This document shows, piece by piece, positions 11,880-25,700 of a stretch of 64,000 nt of DNA (positions are counted from its first letter, which is position 1; each line of letters opens with the position of its first letter). This stretch comes from Diprion similis (Eukaryota > Arthropoda > Insecta > Hymenoptera > Diprionidae), in contig NC_060106.1 of the NCBI RefSeq assembly GCF_021155765.1, positions 15,340,031-15,404,030 on the forward strand, read 5' to 3'. Position numbers and translations under genes: made by a program. Below the pieces are notes generated by a model. The model saw only the letters and a program-made list of their open reading frames with translations, searched no databases and was not told the origin of the DNA.

Positions 11880-14800
11880 GAAATGGTGTGAAAAATTTCT
11901 TAAGAGTGAAAGTATGTTTTTCATTACATTTATCAATATATTTTCTATATTAGAGTACGTGATACTGTGTCTGTGTGTGTTTCAAGTGTATGGAATCTGT
12001 AAGGCGAGAATCGTAAGATGGGACGGTGAAAGAAACCGTTCGAGTAACTTAGGTCAGTTTTTCGAAGCTGATACGCTGAATATTAGTGTTCTGAAAATTG
12101 AGGTATATATATATAACATATGCCGGTACATTACGCAGTCTATCAATTTCAGACTACGAATTAATATGCCGGCTGAGTTCTGACAGCAAACTCCGTGTAT
12201 ATAATTCAATATCATGAGAATGAGTAACAGAGCGAGTACCTAATTGAATTGAGTCGCTGGTAAACTTGGGGCTCATGGTCTCGTGATCTCTCGCAAATTC
12301 TAACGTAATTTATGGGCCATACTTAATGGGGGGAAGTTCGTGGATCGCAATTTTGACTAATCGAATGAGTGCCTCTGTATTTAATCATCTCTGTGGAAAT
12401 TTGGAAATTTCTTTCTGCAAAAATAGAGTTCTTGCTTCGTTAATTATTTTTTAGTCGAACTATTGAGACTTTGACCGTTCACTTGTAGTACCGACACTTT
12501 TTTTATTACGAGGGAAAAATCGGCCCAATTTGCAGATGCATTGCAAAGAACGATTTTCATGTTGACACATTTTCTTGAACTACATTCCAAGCAAGTTTTT
12601 AATTTTTAATTTTTTTATTCAACTTTAAGCCTCAGTGACACGAGATTTATTACATCCTTTAAAAAATGTTCGTCGATTTACTTCCGGACGTAAAAATATG
12701 ACGGGAGAAAAATTTAATATAATAATCTACAAGTAAACTATATGTGTAATAAAGATATGTAAAAATGAATGTAAGGAGAATAATCGTTTAATTGCGGTAT
12801 CTAGTTGTTGATAAATTATCTATTTTCTTACAGAAAAATGATTGAAATTTTCATGGTGGTTGGTGAATCAAATCTAATTACGAATTCTGAGTAAACGTAA
12901 TTTGAATGTAGCCTCCTATGTTTGATGGAAAAAATAATTTACGCGAGTTCTTAAACATCGCCATTATCACGTTGATTATATACGTCGTAGATTTAACAAC
13001 ATTTGGAAAATTCTAGTCAACATAAGAACCATTGGGGAAAGAGGCGTTTAACTGTGAATATTTTAGTAAATAACTTATATGAATAAAATTATAATATGAA
13101 AATAGTATTAGAATCATGTAAATTTGTGTATCCTATGTTGTACATAAATGTATAAATACAGGTAAAACCGCATATTATGTATGTATAATATATTGAGAAA
13201 TATTTATACAAATAAAGCTACATGCAATCTACTTAAGCTCTATAAATAAGGTGACGAATAAATTAAAAATTAAAGTTACGCTGACATCCAAGCGGGAGAA
13301 AAAAAATTCTACACCATGAGCTGGGCAAAATGTGTATGACGAAGAAGAAAAGAAAGAAAAAGGGAAACGCAACTCTAATTATTGTTGTTGAAATCTTGTG
13401 AAAATCATTCCTAGCTCCTAAATTATCTACGTGTATAAGTATTTATTTATTAATTTTCGCTCACTGTTATATTCTGACTCAAATGCTCCAATTTTATTCT
13501 GATGACATAGTGTAGTACATACTGTGAAATAATACTTAAGTACATGTAAACACTGATATGAATGTTTAAGAATAAACAATCCCTCGTCTCGTTTAAAATT
13601 CATTCGTTTCAATCACGTCGTGTGCGGATCGACGTACGTAATTCAGTTCTCCGAAACGCCGTGAAATGACGAATAATTAATTATTGAACAAATTTTCGTC
13701 ATACTTTCGTTCTTAATTTTCATATTCCAAAATATGTAAAACGTCAATTTATAGGCTGTGTTAACACTTCTCGTCGGTCTTTCAACAGTGTGATCAGCAG
13801 GGTGAACATTTCATCTTAAAAATGAACGAAGCGAGTTTCGATCAATATCGAGAAGTTGTCTCAGTGACCGATCGACACGCGCATCCTAACAGTTGTGACT
13901 AGAAAATAAATGTGAGTTAGTCTCCATCACCGGCGTGATTCAAATTCATTTGCAGTAGTGAATAAAGCACGAATAAAAGAGTGGAAATTTAGTTGAAAAG
14001 AAGCCTCGGTGATTAATTTGAAAACTAAGGAAAATCTGAGTGGTGTGAACGCATCGCTTATTTTTTGTCGCAGCGACAGTATCTGGGGTAGAAAAAACTG
14101 TCTTACAGTTGTAGCAAAATCAGACACCCAAGGAGGGTAGAATGATTAACAGTCGCCTGCAGACGGCGTTTTTACTCAGGACAAAACACTTGAATTATTC
14201 CATTGTGTTCTTCTGGGTCGATCATAACTTGGCATGAATTAAAAAGCGAGATACTTTTTCACCAAGAGTCGAATTTACCAAGTGTTCGTTGCTAAAATTA
14301 TGATCTTCGACTTGTGCTACACCTACATCGACATCAAACACAATAATGTACAACCTCGTAAATAATCTGGCGTTGATAAAGCAGAGGATATTCTACAGTC
14401 AGCGATGTCGACTTTGATTTTTTTCTCTTTATTATGAACAGTGTTTATTACAGATACACACAGTGCGAGCACTACGTGTTATTGCACGAGAACATTGTTA
14501 TTATCGATAATTATATTACGCCGCACGAGCTCACAGGCGGTGTTTAGAAGTAAAGACGCGCAATAAAAGCTTGATTCTGTTTGCTGTTTGATTAAAATAC
14601 GCACAGATTGCAGGTGAGTGTTAATTGCATAAAATTCAAATTCCAGACAAGAAAATAAAAAGTGTATTGTGCTGTTAACGTGAATGACGCAAAGTAGATG
14701 AACAGGTGTAGCTGATATATCAGAAATCAGAAACTCACTAACCTGATCAAATACGTGATTATAAATTTATCGACAGATTAGATAAACGGTTTAAGAGCGA

Positions 14801-14914
14801 ATGAAAACTAAGATTGATTTCACTGCCAGTAGCCGAAGCGCCGATGTTGATTTCGAGTGACAAATCAAGCTGGCTGCGAAAGGACAGTTGAAAATAACTG
14901 GCATACGGCATTCG
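11880..14914. other. Intergenic, receptor to protease
   Basis: Three kilobases of AT-rich DNA. Short ORFs on both strands (for example 11878-12183) show no conserved motif or signal. Near the protease start there is a TATA-like TATAAATT at about 14760, a 12-bp palindrome CTGATATATCAG at 14712-14723 and GATAA words. I see no gene here. Confidence 0.5.
14760..14767 (+). promoter_or_regulatory. Possible TATA box of the protease homolog
   Basis: TATAAATT lies 155 bases before the proposed start codon, with GATA-type words around it. Placement relative to a transcription start is not known, so this is only a candidate. Confidence 0.25.
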
Positions 14915-17182
14915 ATGATTAAAGTTCTGTGCATCTTTTTGGCTTACGGTGGTAAGTTGTAATTCTGTTAATAGCACAAGAAAATAAAAAAGGAGGCCCC
15001 TATCGTGTCATCAACATAAATCCGTTGAAGCAAAACCTCGGCTTTGCGTAATTTTTTGTAATTTCAATCTATACGCAAATCGTCGTGCACAATCTTAGAT
15101 CCACTCCTTTTTGAAACTAATACAACAAAACACTAATTGAAATACCCGCGTCTTAACGTGAGAATTAATTCGCAGCCATCGCCGATGCCGCGACTAGTCG
15201 CATCATCGGAGGCACTTCGATCGACATCAGTCTTGTTCCGTATCAGGTATGTGCTGGGTGCTGTTTCTAAAGTAAAAATATGGCACTAACGTGTAACGAT
15301 CATCGTTTATACTGCTCTAAGTTATAGTCGCTTTATTCTAACGAATTCTAAATAATTCTAACGAACACACAAGCTGATATATTCTACGAGTACTGTCGAG
15401 CCTCACTCGAACTACCATTTTTGCGAAACTCTTAAGAACGCGAGTATTCAAATTCTTAAGAAACATTATACAACGAAATGCTAATACCTCAAGTACCGTA
15501 CTTTCCATAATGGTAGATCCGCCCCGATCTCTGCCTGTAGAGATGAAAGTCTTGAGCTTATCCGCTCGTCGTGAACCTCTAAACCACAAATGTCTTTGCT
15601 CACTCCTCACCTAGTTGGCAAAAGTTAAAAGTTATTCGTTCTGAATACAGGTCGGTCTATCGGTAGGAGGTGACTTCAAATGCGGAGGCGTCATCCTAAG
15701 CACCACCGTCGTTCTAACCTCTGCCCAATGCGTCAAGGGGTGAGTTTTTCTCTATCGCCATAAGTCCTCCGAGCATCCGGAATCCGTTAATCGTTCCTCT
15801 TTTTCGATTATCAGAGTGACGGTGTCGACGATTACGGTTCGAGCAGGAAGCTCGTTCCGAAGCACATTAGGCACCGTCCACACCGCTTCGTCGGTCGTAA
15901 TTCACCCCAGCTTCTCAAGCACGACTTATGATTACGACATCGCGATATTGAGAGTCTCGACCGCTTTCACACTGGGAACAACCGTTGGGGCTGCGACTCT
16001 GCCGAGTGTGGGGGAAACTCTAGCCGCTGGAAGTATCGCAAATGTCACTGGCTGGGGACTGACGGGGGTTAGTATGCGAGTTCGGTACTCTCGGTCCTTT
16101 GAAGACCTTCGTCTCTAACCCTTCATTTGATTTCTGACACGCAGGTCGGCGACACCAGCTTTTCCGGAAATTTGCAGGTCACCCAAGTCCCCATAGTCGC
16201 CACTTCCGTTTGCAACGCCGTTTTGAGCAGGATCAACACCATAACTGACCGTATGGTGTGCGCTGGATACACTACGGGTGGACACGACGTGTGCACCGTA
16301 AGTGATAGAGCCTTATAAAGGTCGTGGTCATCCTTTTTCAAGATGGCTATGAATAGTTAGGGTGCTACATCGATATCGGAAGGTTATATCGCTCGCACGG
16401 CTAAGGCACACTATTTTTATCAATGTTTTATGCTTTCAAATCGTAAAAATGGTCTCCCATTGCTCAATTGATTAATTGTCCTTCTTTTCCAAAACGACGT
16501 GTTTCAACACATGATTCACACGACAACTTCAAATCGATTGATAAAATTTTTATGAAATTTGTTTCGTATTCTATTGCGATACTTTGTAAGTAGTATTCGC
16601 AGGAAGTAGAATGATTCGTTCAAGTTCAAGTTGAACAGATGCTGAAAATTCGGTAAAATTATGAAGAATGTAGTCAAGGAAGAAAGTGGCATGACGAGAT
16701 TGAAGTCTCCACTTCCGAAGACAAGTATGAAGAAGGGTTAGAAAGTGGTAGAACCTGTTTTTTCATTTCACATATGATGGACAAATGCATATTCATATTA
16801 AAGTGACGAGTATAAGTTCATCGAGAATTCTACTCCCTACTTAAAGTGTCGTAACTTAGTATATTACAGACTATTTCTTTGATTTTAAATCTCAAAGCAA
16901 CGTTCATAATAGTAACTTTCAGTCGTAGAATCGTTGATTGTTTGCAAAAATCAACCGCAAAAGGTTGACCATCCCCCTTAACGAGGTTTCTGTAATTCCT
17001 GCCTCTCTGTAATCATAATAATTTCTTATCCGCAGGGCGACACCGGCGGCCCTTTAACTTACGGTGGCAAAGTCGTTGGTCTCGTTTCCTGGGGAGCTTC
17101 GTGCGGTGCGATTGGTAGTCCAGCAGTCTACACAAAAATCTCCACCCTTCGTGCCTGGATCAGTACAGAGGCCGGAGTTTAG
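14915..17182 (+). CDS. Trypsin-family serine protease homolog, catalytic residues altered
   Basis: Six exons join in frame: 14915-14951, 15176-15246, 15651-15739, 15815-16067, 16145-16297 and 17036-17182 (249 aa). A hydrophobic signal peptide is followed by an activation site R21-IIGG, as in S1 trypsinogens. Of the catalytic triad, Asp107 (in DYDIAIL) is kept, but the His position reads TSAQC (Gln62) and the Ser position reads GDTGGP (Thr204). Asp198, six residues before it, corresponds to the trypsin S1-pocket Asp. Further S1 motifs are TGWG, RMVCAGY and VSWG. The length is normal for a single-domain S1 protein. The fold looks intact and all splice sites are GT-AG, so this is probably an expressed, secreted pseudoprotease rather than a pseudogene; residual activity cannot be excluded from sequence. 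Gut or hemolymph location is inference. Confidence 0.87.
16298..17035 (+). other. Last intron of the protease homolog
   Basis: A 738-bp intron between the exon ending DVCT and the exon beginning GDTGGP. No embedded coding or repeat feature was recognised. Confidence 0.6.
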
Positions 17183-17239
17183 TTGTGTAGAAAATACTGT
17201 GCTAGAAGAGTTGTGGTCCACAGGCAGCAAGATTATTGG

Positions 17240-17245
17240 AATAAA
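17240..17245 (+). terminator. Polyadenylation signal of the protease homolog
   Basis: AATAAA occurs 58 bases after the stop codon on the sense strand, a typical spacing for a short insect 3' UTR. Confidence 0.55.
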
Positions 17246-17780
17246 CACGATATTTTGAGAAACAGAGTTTAATTGGTTTGGAAGTTTGGTATTAATAAAA
17301 TTATTTCTGCTGTAATTCACAGTCACAGAGGGTTAGAAAACGATTGCTAAGAATCGGGGAATAAAAATAATAGCATTGGACAAGAACACGATAAACGTAG
17401 ATTGAGATAATAACGTTAACGATGTTGTATTAGTGAACAAATTTAGGCGGGGTTCAAGGCTAATAGCTGAACCTGCAGCCTGGAACTCTAATCTTATGTA
17501 AAATTTTATTTCTCACAGCTTTTGACCTTTGCATTTTATAACCCATCACGTAAGAACAGCAACTATGCAATATTCTGTCTCGTGAAGTATAGCTCTCAGA
17601 CTCGTAACATCGAATTTAGCATAATTTTGACACCACGGTTACTTGTTACTTTTTACTTCTCACCCGATAAACGAATTATCTCGAAACGAACAGGTTTACG
17701 AGCCATTAAAAAATCGTAAAAAATGCATCTCAGTTTCTGCCTGATTTTAATCGATACACACTATAGCAGAATTTACTGTG

Positions 17781-17811
<31 letters not shown>

Positions 17812-19792
17812 CTGTTTTTTCTCTCGCACTCGTAACTAGAAGAAGGTCAGTAGCAGCACGAGAATGAGGCATGACATTCATGACATCACTATATGTCTGT
17901 TTAGTTCGCGCAAAGGCACGCGGATGCCGCCACCGTCAAGTAAATCGTTATGATATACCGGTTTTAAATAATCGGTTAATAATAATGCTTGGTCAGCCGC
18001 CAGAGGCTTAAACAAATTCCGATGAACCGATGCGGTTATTTTTGTTCTCCGATTCTCAGCATTCTCAGCCATTCTTCCTTGCGGTCATCCTCGATGAAAT
18101 AAGCTAGCAATTATGCAGAAGAAGACGAGGAATCAGAAACACGATGATTAAATTTCAAAAATAGCTGCGGCCAAGCATGTAATTGTTGCTCACCTATATT
18201 TTTTTTATCTGAGACAAAAAATCAGCCGACGAAGACACTTACATCACTTCGAAAGCCTTCGGCAAGGACAGATCGTATGAAATATTCAGAGACCTCTAAA
18301 GAACCATTTTACCGGTATAATTACTGACTAATTCTGTAGCATCGTAATTTGGAATTAATTAATCACACAAGATTCGAGCATACAACATTTCACTGAGAAT
18401 AAATATGCTTTCCATTTTCGATATCAATATGCAACGTAGGTACATCAGGTATAAAAGCAATGTCCATTAATTAATGGAACAAAATCCTTTTCATTTTCAG
18501 AGCTGCAATAAGCCCTGAAATGGTTTCCTTAAGTAATATTTCACCCAAGCCTTGAGCTTTGCGATCCATTCGCTGGCACTCAGAGTTTCCATCGAGCGTA
18601 TTCGGCCATAAAGATGGACTTCAAGAATATCTCTTGAAAGGAGAATCAAAAGCTGACAAAACTTCGCGCATCCATGCAGTTATGACATTACACAGCCCGT
18701 CAAGGAGGAGTTCAGAAAATATTTCGTTTCGTAAGATGTTCTCACCAAGTTGCAGCAGCAGCTGCAGCATCAAACGAAAGTTGAACCTCGGCGTAATTTC
18801 TGCTAATTGGTCAACGTTTCACTACTCGAGCCATTTCCAACCTCCTGAGAAAGGTAACAAAATATTCGCGCAATAATCTACGTTTTATATCTGACGCTTG
18901 TCCGTTGACCTTACGCACGGCTGTCAGGTAATTGCAACTCTTCTCGTTACAGCAACCAATTCGTCGGGAAACTGCTTTTCACTTATTTAAACCTTGGAAC
19001 AGACTTCATCTGGCCGAATCTGTCCGCCAACATTCAGATGGGCTACATTGATCATCAGAGTATCAAATCTGGTTGTGCAACGAGAATATTGATATGGACC
19101 GTTCAATTTTCGACACTTATCTTGAGATCGAATGCCGAGGTCACGTGGTTTACCTCGTCGCGGTATTAGAAATTAATGCGAAAGTTACGGGAGATTAGGT
19201 ATTTCGCAACGCGTTCGCTTATATCGATATAGATGTCAGTTGAAATTACATTCCATCACTTAGCACATTCATTACTTGCAAGACAAAGTTGCTTGTATAA
19301 ATTTTTTCATTTACGTACGTTAGGCATAAGCCTCGCACTGAATTTTTACGTGTTTCCTCTCAAGAAAACAGCTACTACGGTCCAAGTTTGAGGCTGTGTT
19401 TCAAATGCACAACGCGTCGCTCAGCGGACACACGTATTGTAGTTTTATTATTCAGAAAACAAAATGTTACTCAAGGGAAAAAACTATGACCTCACTTTCA
19501 GTGTCCCTAATTCTTCCTGCAAATTCTGTTGATCTGAACTCCGTTAATCCTTGCTTTACAGCGAGTCAAGATTGTAAACTTGGAGTTAAACATCCCCGTG
19601 ATCCACCGAAACCAACCCCATAAAGTGTAAACTTGTCGCTGGAGCTCTGTTTAAGTTTCTAACGAATAGTGAACATTGGGGGTTTGATGCTTCGTAAAAA
19701 GGAAGTAAAATCGTAAAGAGTTTTTTTTTTCACTCTGGACAGGGGTGAGTATGAATAATATTTCCCACAAGATTAGGTAGCAAAAAGCACAG
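17246..19792. other. Intergenic, protease to cuticle cluster
   Basis: About 2.5 kb without a supported gene. A long poly-T run sits at 17781-17807. ORFs at 18559-18876 and on the - strand at 17878-18072 lack recognisable domains, and no splice-linked exons were found. Confidence 0.5.
17781..17807. repeat. Poly-T tract
   Basis: About 27 consecutive T residues. It could be a homopolymer or the tail of an old retroposed sequence on the - strand, but no such sequence was recognised beside it. Confidence 0.8.
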
Positions 19793-19798
19793 TTTATT
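19793..19798 (-). terminator. Polyadenylation signal, first cuticle gene
   Basis: TTTATT on the + strand reads AATAAA on the - strand, about 230 bases after the stop codon of the cuticle gene at 20026-22687. Confidence 0.45.
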
Positions 19799-20025
19799 CC
19801 AGCGACTTACGGTGGCCGTGTACAATATGATGTGAGGATATTCGTATTGAATATAGTGTACAAAATAGTCCTCTCAACTATCTGCCACGCAATATTTACA
19901 TTATTCTTATCCAACATTGACTTTAGATTACGTTATACGATTAGCATAAAGAACCTGAGGCTTGTTTATCGCCGCCCGTTTTCGCCTCCGCGGTTTCACA
20001 AAAATTACAAATTCATATATTGACC

Positions 20026-22687
20026 CTACGCGTCAACGACAGCCGGTGGGGGATGTGCCGCGTTGAAGTCCAGGCTCTTCTGGATCGCCTCCGGGATCGC
20101 GGGTGACGTCGGGATGGCGTCACTTTGTGGCTGGAATCCGTTCTCATCGGCGATGTAGGTCACCTGAATCGGGGCTCCATCCGGGCCAGGATAGGACCAC
20201 GAGCCCTGAACGACCTGGGCGAAGGTCTTCTCGTCGATCTGCTTCAGGCTCCCCTGCTGCTGGACCTGGATTCCATTTCCGGTTTCGAACGCGCTGTTGA
20301 ACGTGCCATCAGGGTTGGGTCCATCCTGGGTCTGGCTGATGATAGGAATCGGTTCGTCGGCGGAGCCCGAAGATGGAGGTGGTGCTGCGACGCAGACGGC
20401 CACGAGGGCGGCGATGACGAAGAACTGCATAAAAGGGGAAGAAAATCGATTGAAATTAATTTCGTTTCAGTTTTTTCGTGGCAGTCCAAAGGGGAAAAAA
20501 CTGAAACCGGGATGAAAATGGCAGGAAACGTTGGGCCTAAGATCGTGCGGTGTGCGGGGAAGGACGCGATGACGAGAGGAGAGGAGGAGGACATGCAGGG
20601 ATGGGACGACCTTTCGCTGTCCATTACGTAAGCCTCGCACTCGATAACCTTTGCTCGACTCTTGGATGATCGCGGCATTTATGTACCCCCTCTTAGGATC
20701 TCATATCATCTGCATCATAGGAGAAGACGAATCGTTCGGTTGTTGCTACCTCGAAGATGGAAATTGAGAAAAGTGCGGACTTCGGAATGACACAACGCGA
20801 ATAGGTAAAAAATATGAATAAAAAAAGAATAATATAGTACCGCTTGAGATGAAATTTCAACGGTTTTGCTCGACGTTTACGCGGAGCAACTTGCATTGGT
20901 GGTATTCAGATGAAACACATCCGGCAGCTTTTCATGGCACTAATTATACCCAAGTTTAAGCCCATTAATACCGGCACCTTTTCAAAGGCGTAACGCATGG
21001 TTTGACGTAGAAAGAAACTAAAACTTTCCTGCGAACTTCGCGTAGCGAACAGTGAATACGTCGTTGAGTTGAGTTGAACGGTGAATGGCATGTGGGCGGG
21101 TGTAGAGACCAGAGAATATTCAAGTATTTCAATAACGTGTTTATCCTGAATAACATCCTTGTTCGAACGCAGCGTCAGCAGCGTAACATAATGCAGCCTG
21201 ACGATTATTAATAACAGAGTATGATAGGACGCATTGCAAATTATACCGCATCTTATATCATGTTATACATGTATATTTATATATATATAATAAATGTATA
21301 TGACACATATATGCGGAAGAGCCGCTGACAGGTGAAGGATTTGATAAAAATGATCCTGTACTGCAACCCGTATTATATTATACCGCTAAATGGATGTTAC
21401 GTCAAGTGCTTAAAACTTTTTCTTTCTCGCTCTCTCTTTGGCTTTTCGCTTCTTTTTTTTTTTTTTGTTCATTTGTCTTTTTTTTTCGTACATGCGACAT
21501 GTCAATGGTCCAAACGATCACGCGTATCACTAACGTGATAAAAAAACTTTTGAATCATAGAAAAGTAGCAAGTTATATCTACAGGTAATCTTGTATGCGT
21601 AATTTATTTTTATTCTTTTTCTGCATCGTGATAGCTCGGGAATATTTTACGACGTGACTTGATAGCGAATAAAGCTTACTATACCCTGCCATTGCTACCG
21701 CATGTGTATTTTTAAACTGTTTGACTGTGTAATTTTAGTTGCGCAATTGAGCACTATTTTTTACGATCAACTTTTCGAGTAAAATTGAGGCCTCCTTCGG
21801 CCGTAAATCAAACGTCGCGTATATGCTCGTAGCAACGCTTCAAGTGTGACGATGGATGAAACTCAGGCAATTGAGGCTCGCTACGCGTTCACGAGGATTC
21901 CTCACTTTCCCTACCTCCAGCATCCTTCACCGAGACTGTGAATTTACATCTAACTCAGCGAGTGTTTTTACCACGCGATTTAACGCCGCTGCAAACAAGG
22001 TACATGTACTATGTACGTTTATTAAATGAAAAACGATGAAATCCTCGCTGGAGGAAATCCGGGGTTTTCTTATCTCGAGAAAAAAATTCACCCTACCGAA
22101 TAAAATTCCGCACGCGTATGTTTAATTTATGGGATACGTTTCCAAGTTCAATATGAAACGGGCCAGAATTTCACAAAAAAAAAAAAAACTTAGCTTTGCG
22201 TCTGATGGTAAATCCAAGAAATAAGTAATTTTTACGATCGCTATTCACCCGAATAAATTAGACTGCTGTTTCATCAGATATTCCTGTGATAAATTCGAGA
22301 CTTTTGAATGGCCGAGGGCAGACGGTCCGGTAGAAAGGAGAGTCAGATATCGGCGAAAATTTGAAAAACCCATTCGTCTCGAATCACCGGGGCAGATTAA
22401 ATTTGCGAGTGAGAGTTTGTGAGTCTGGTTTCAGCACTGACAATGAGCTCTACAACAACAACAACAACAATTTGAGTTTCAAATAATGCAGGATAAACGC
22501 GACACTAGACGGGGTTCTTTCTGTTTCAAAGATATTTCCACAAACTTATTGTTACCGAAGACTCAATATCCTTTTCACTTTGTTCACTGACTGCAACGTA
22601 TTTCAGACGTTAACAGTTTTCTCAACGCGGAGTTTGGGATTAGATAAGGGTGCGGAAAATCGAGCCGTTACTCACCAGGGCGTTCAT
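20026..22687 (-). CDS. RR-1 cuticular protein (CPR family)
   Basis: Secreted chitin-binding structural protein of flexible cuticle. Two exons: 22676-22687 (codons MNAL, donor GTGAG) and 20026-20424, giving 136 aa. The signal peptide (about residues 1-17) spans the phase-0 intron. The RR-1 domain runs from about residue 42 to 110: PDGTFNSAFETGNGI, then GSWSYPGPDG, then VTYIADENGFQPQ. The tail is LDFNAAHP-rich and ends VVDA. An ATG at 20430 continues into exon 2 but lies in the acceptor (ATGCAG), so the remote MNAL exon is preferred; it sits 87 bases downstream of a TATA box, and the same layout recurs in the neighbours. The 2.25-kb intron is the longest of the set. It is the first of three - strand copies in a row. 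Confidence 0.85.
20425..22675 (-). other. Intron of the first cuticle gene
   Basis: A 2.25-kb intron containing an ACA-triplet repeat at 22452-22470 and AT-rich low-complexity tracts near 21270-21300 and 21420-21490. No second RR exon or other gene was seen inside it. Confidence 0.55.
22452..22470. repeat. (ACA)n microsatellite
   Basis: About six ACA triplets inside the long intron of the first cuticle gene. Confidence 0.85.
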
Positions 22688-22773
22688 GATGAGAGTTCGG
22701 TAAGACGGATGTGTTCGCTGACGATTATCTGTCGAATGACGTACTTCTTGATGAGCTGACTGACAAAAGTTGG

Positions 22774-22781
22774 CTTATATA
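22774..22781 (-). promoter_or_regulatory. TATA box, first cuticle gene
   Basis: The - strand reads TATATAAG 87 bases upstream of the MNAL start codon. Similar boxes precede most genes of this cluster at similar distances. Confidence 0.7.
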
Positions 22782-22789
22782 CCCCATTC

Positions 22790-25700
22790 GGCAACTCGAA
22801 GCGGGGGGCAAAACGTGTGTACATACATTTCTTAGCCACTTGTTACGTACCAACGCTTTGACATAGACAAACCTTGCACACGTTTGTACTGTACTACACT
22901 ATACCTGTGAGCCAACCGCCGAACCCATCCAAGACGGTCAGAAAACCACCGAATTCAATCTCTCGCGTTAGCTGTTTACTTTACTAATACAAACGAAAGG
23001 CTCACCACCATGAATGGATTACTTCGTTTCATTACGCGTTTTGTAACACGGTCACGACTCTATGCACCGGGCTCAGAGATCCTCCGTCAGGCTTCGTTTG
23101 CACCGATGATTTGGTCAGTTGGGAAGCGGCATTGACTCAAGGGTCTAGGATTTGGCTGGAAGCCTAGATTTTTTGTGCATTATAATTTGAAAAAGATTTT
23201 ACAAGTCATAGGAAAGTCTTCGAGGATTACCAATACGAAGAAAGAAACGTAAATCGTTGACGTTACGAACAAAGTTGTCATTTCAGAACTCATCTTATCC
23301 GGTATGGTGAACCATTGGATAAACAAACGATGGTGAAACCACGAGAAGAACCCTGAGTTTCTTCAAATGGTAAACACTTTTTTTACTGAGCTATGTCGGA
23401 TTTTATTTCCGTAAAGATTCACTCACTGTTATATTATGTTTAAGGCTTATGCAAGACCCGGGAATGTTTGGTGTGAAGGGAGCTTGAGGTGGGAACGGTC
23501 TATTTGTAGGCATAGCACGGGGAGCAGAGACCTTCGATACGGAGAAGGAAGTTCACGGGACTTTTGTAGTCGAAACGATACCTGTGAAGTCAATATACAG
23601 TTGGTAGGGAAAAATAGCACCGAAATAACTGGACAGTATCATCTGTTAATGTTTTAATGGGCAAAATCTGCTCGCAAGATAATTAAGAAAGGTGAGAGAG
23701 TTTTTGTTCGCATTAATTTTCACTTAATTACTGTTTTTTCATAGCCTCGAGCTATTCTAATTGCCCAATAATTGGCGAAACGAGAAAAAATATATTTTAT
23801 CACTTTGCCAAGGTATCACGGCTTGTTTCAATTGACGGTCTTTCGGATGATTGCCCTGATTGATCGTTAACAATTAATTATCGCCGCAATTGCTCGGTGA
23901 TAAATGTTTTCTTTATAACATGCATATATGGTATATCATACATACTTAACATTAACCGTTTTAGCTTAGAATGAGGAGGTGAGTTAACGATCGTTTAAAT
24001 TCAATGTGGGCTTACTGTTCGTGAATTCCGAGCTAGAACTCATGCACGTCTCGTCTGGACACGCGTTAAGACTAACAATATTTACGGTCAAGTTAACTGG
24101 ACGGGCCAACACATGAAAACGAATTAAAAGACGTGTTTCTCATAGCATGCAGCTCGCAGATTGTCTCAATCCAGTGGCAACTGATTCATTCAATTTTAAC
24201 GAATCATTGCTAATAAAATCTTGACTATTTACTTGCTATAATTGATAGTTGATTCAAATAGCTAGCAAACTATATTCATTTTTTTTTTTAATTAAGAATA
24301 CAGACATTTGAAATTAGTGGAAATATGATCAACGCATTCTAATCATTAAATTGTAGAATTATTTCATTCGAGTTGAAAATAAAATGGTAAAATCTACTGC
24401 AGAATTTCTGTGTGAGAGATGCGTTTTATCACGGAAGGAAAAAGGGAGAAATAAATATAAATAATGCTGCAACGGATAATGGAAGAAAGGCTACTGAAAT
24501 AACGAACGGAATTGCTGGTACAAAGAAAAGAATCTCTGGTAGCTTCTCAAGTTTCGACCGTAATTGTGGATGCCGCAAGACCTGGCTGAATTTTTTACGC
24601 CTAATTGTTTAACAATGGGTTGCTTCCTTCGTTTCTGAGAATCTGCGTAAAACGAACCAGGGATATTAGCAATGATCCGGCGTGTCGTTGGTCAAATTAC
24701 AGCCATTCGGTCAGTTTCCTTAAAAATAAATTTACAGACGACTTCCTTCACGAAATTTCAATGTGAATTTTCGAACTCCGTTTGACTTTACAGTTCTTCA
24801 GCGAATGAAAAAATGTCACTCGTCAATTTCTGCACGTACGAGACATGCGGTGACTAGAAAACGTGTAAATCGTAGATAATCAATCGGCACTGAATGCAAT
24901 TGAATAGAAAGAAGTTGAGTTGAGAAAGTAAATTTTCACCATATCACATAGAGAGACATTCAGTGAGGCGATGATTATGAGAATTGGCAGGGGCCTAATA
25001 GCCAATGCCTTTCAGAAGACAAGACAGTTATTTGCACAACTCTTTAAGACACGTATTTGCAAGTATTGTAAATTTACAAGGTCTCAATTGGTACTGTAAA
25101 GATTGGCAAAGCTCTGTTGTTTGTCAGTATAGGGGTAAAATGCAAGTGGTAAAAGCTTCTTTCGTAAGCTCATTTGCACCAGAGAAATTTTTATATTGTC
25201 TGTCGAGATGTCTGAACATTACGGAACAACAGAAGAATGCACAGTATGAATATCCGGAACGAGAATGTTGATGCGGAGGCGTGCTCACAATGGATGCAGT
25301 GGGCCGTCGCTGTGATCTATGGATCATGTCGGATGATCTATGAGTTCGGAATGGAACGATCAAAGGAAATCGACTGCAAGTATGTAGCCGAGATAAATTT
25401 AACACATCATATGATCTTCGCCACGCCTGTAAGTCGCGTGATTTTTCCGGACAGGCAATTCCATTAAAGGAATCCCATCGTTGCGATAGATGACATTAAT
25501 CCCGGTAAGTCGTGTCCTTTTTTATTTCTCTCCGCGAGGATTCCTCCGGCAGGAAATATAAGCGTGTGAGCCGCAATGGGCTTCCGGATACAACTGGAAT
25601 CAGAAAAGCCTGGAGACCTCGTACGAAGAAAGCAGTTCCAGAATTATGGCCAAGGATTATTTCTAATCCACGTCCTTGGATGCCGAATAGATTACACAAT

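Noticed and set aside
20125-20631. 168-aa + strand ORF across the first cuticle gene
   Set aside because: It is antisense to a clear RR-1 exon. Long antisense frames recur opposite most of the cuticle exons and come from their GC-rich codon bias.
20244-20678. 144-aa - strand ORF overlapping the first cuticle gene in another frame
   Set aside because: It is out of frame with the RR domain, spans the intron acceptor, and has low-complexity Ser/Pro content.
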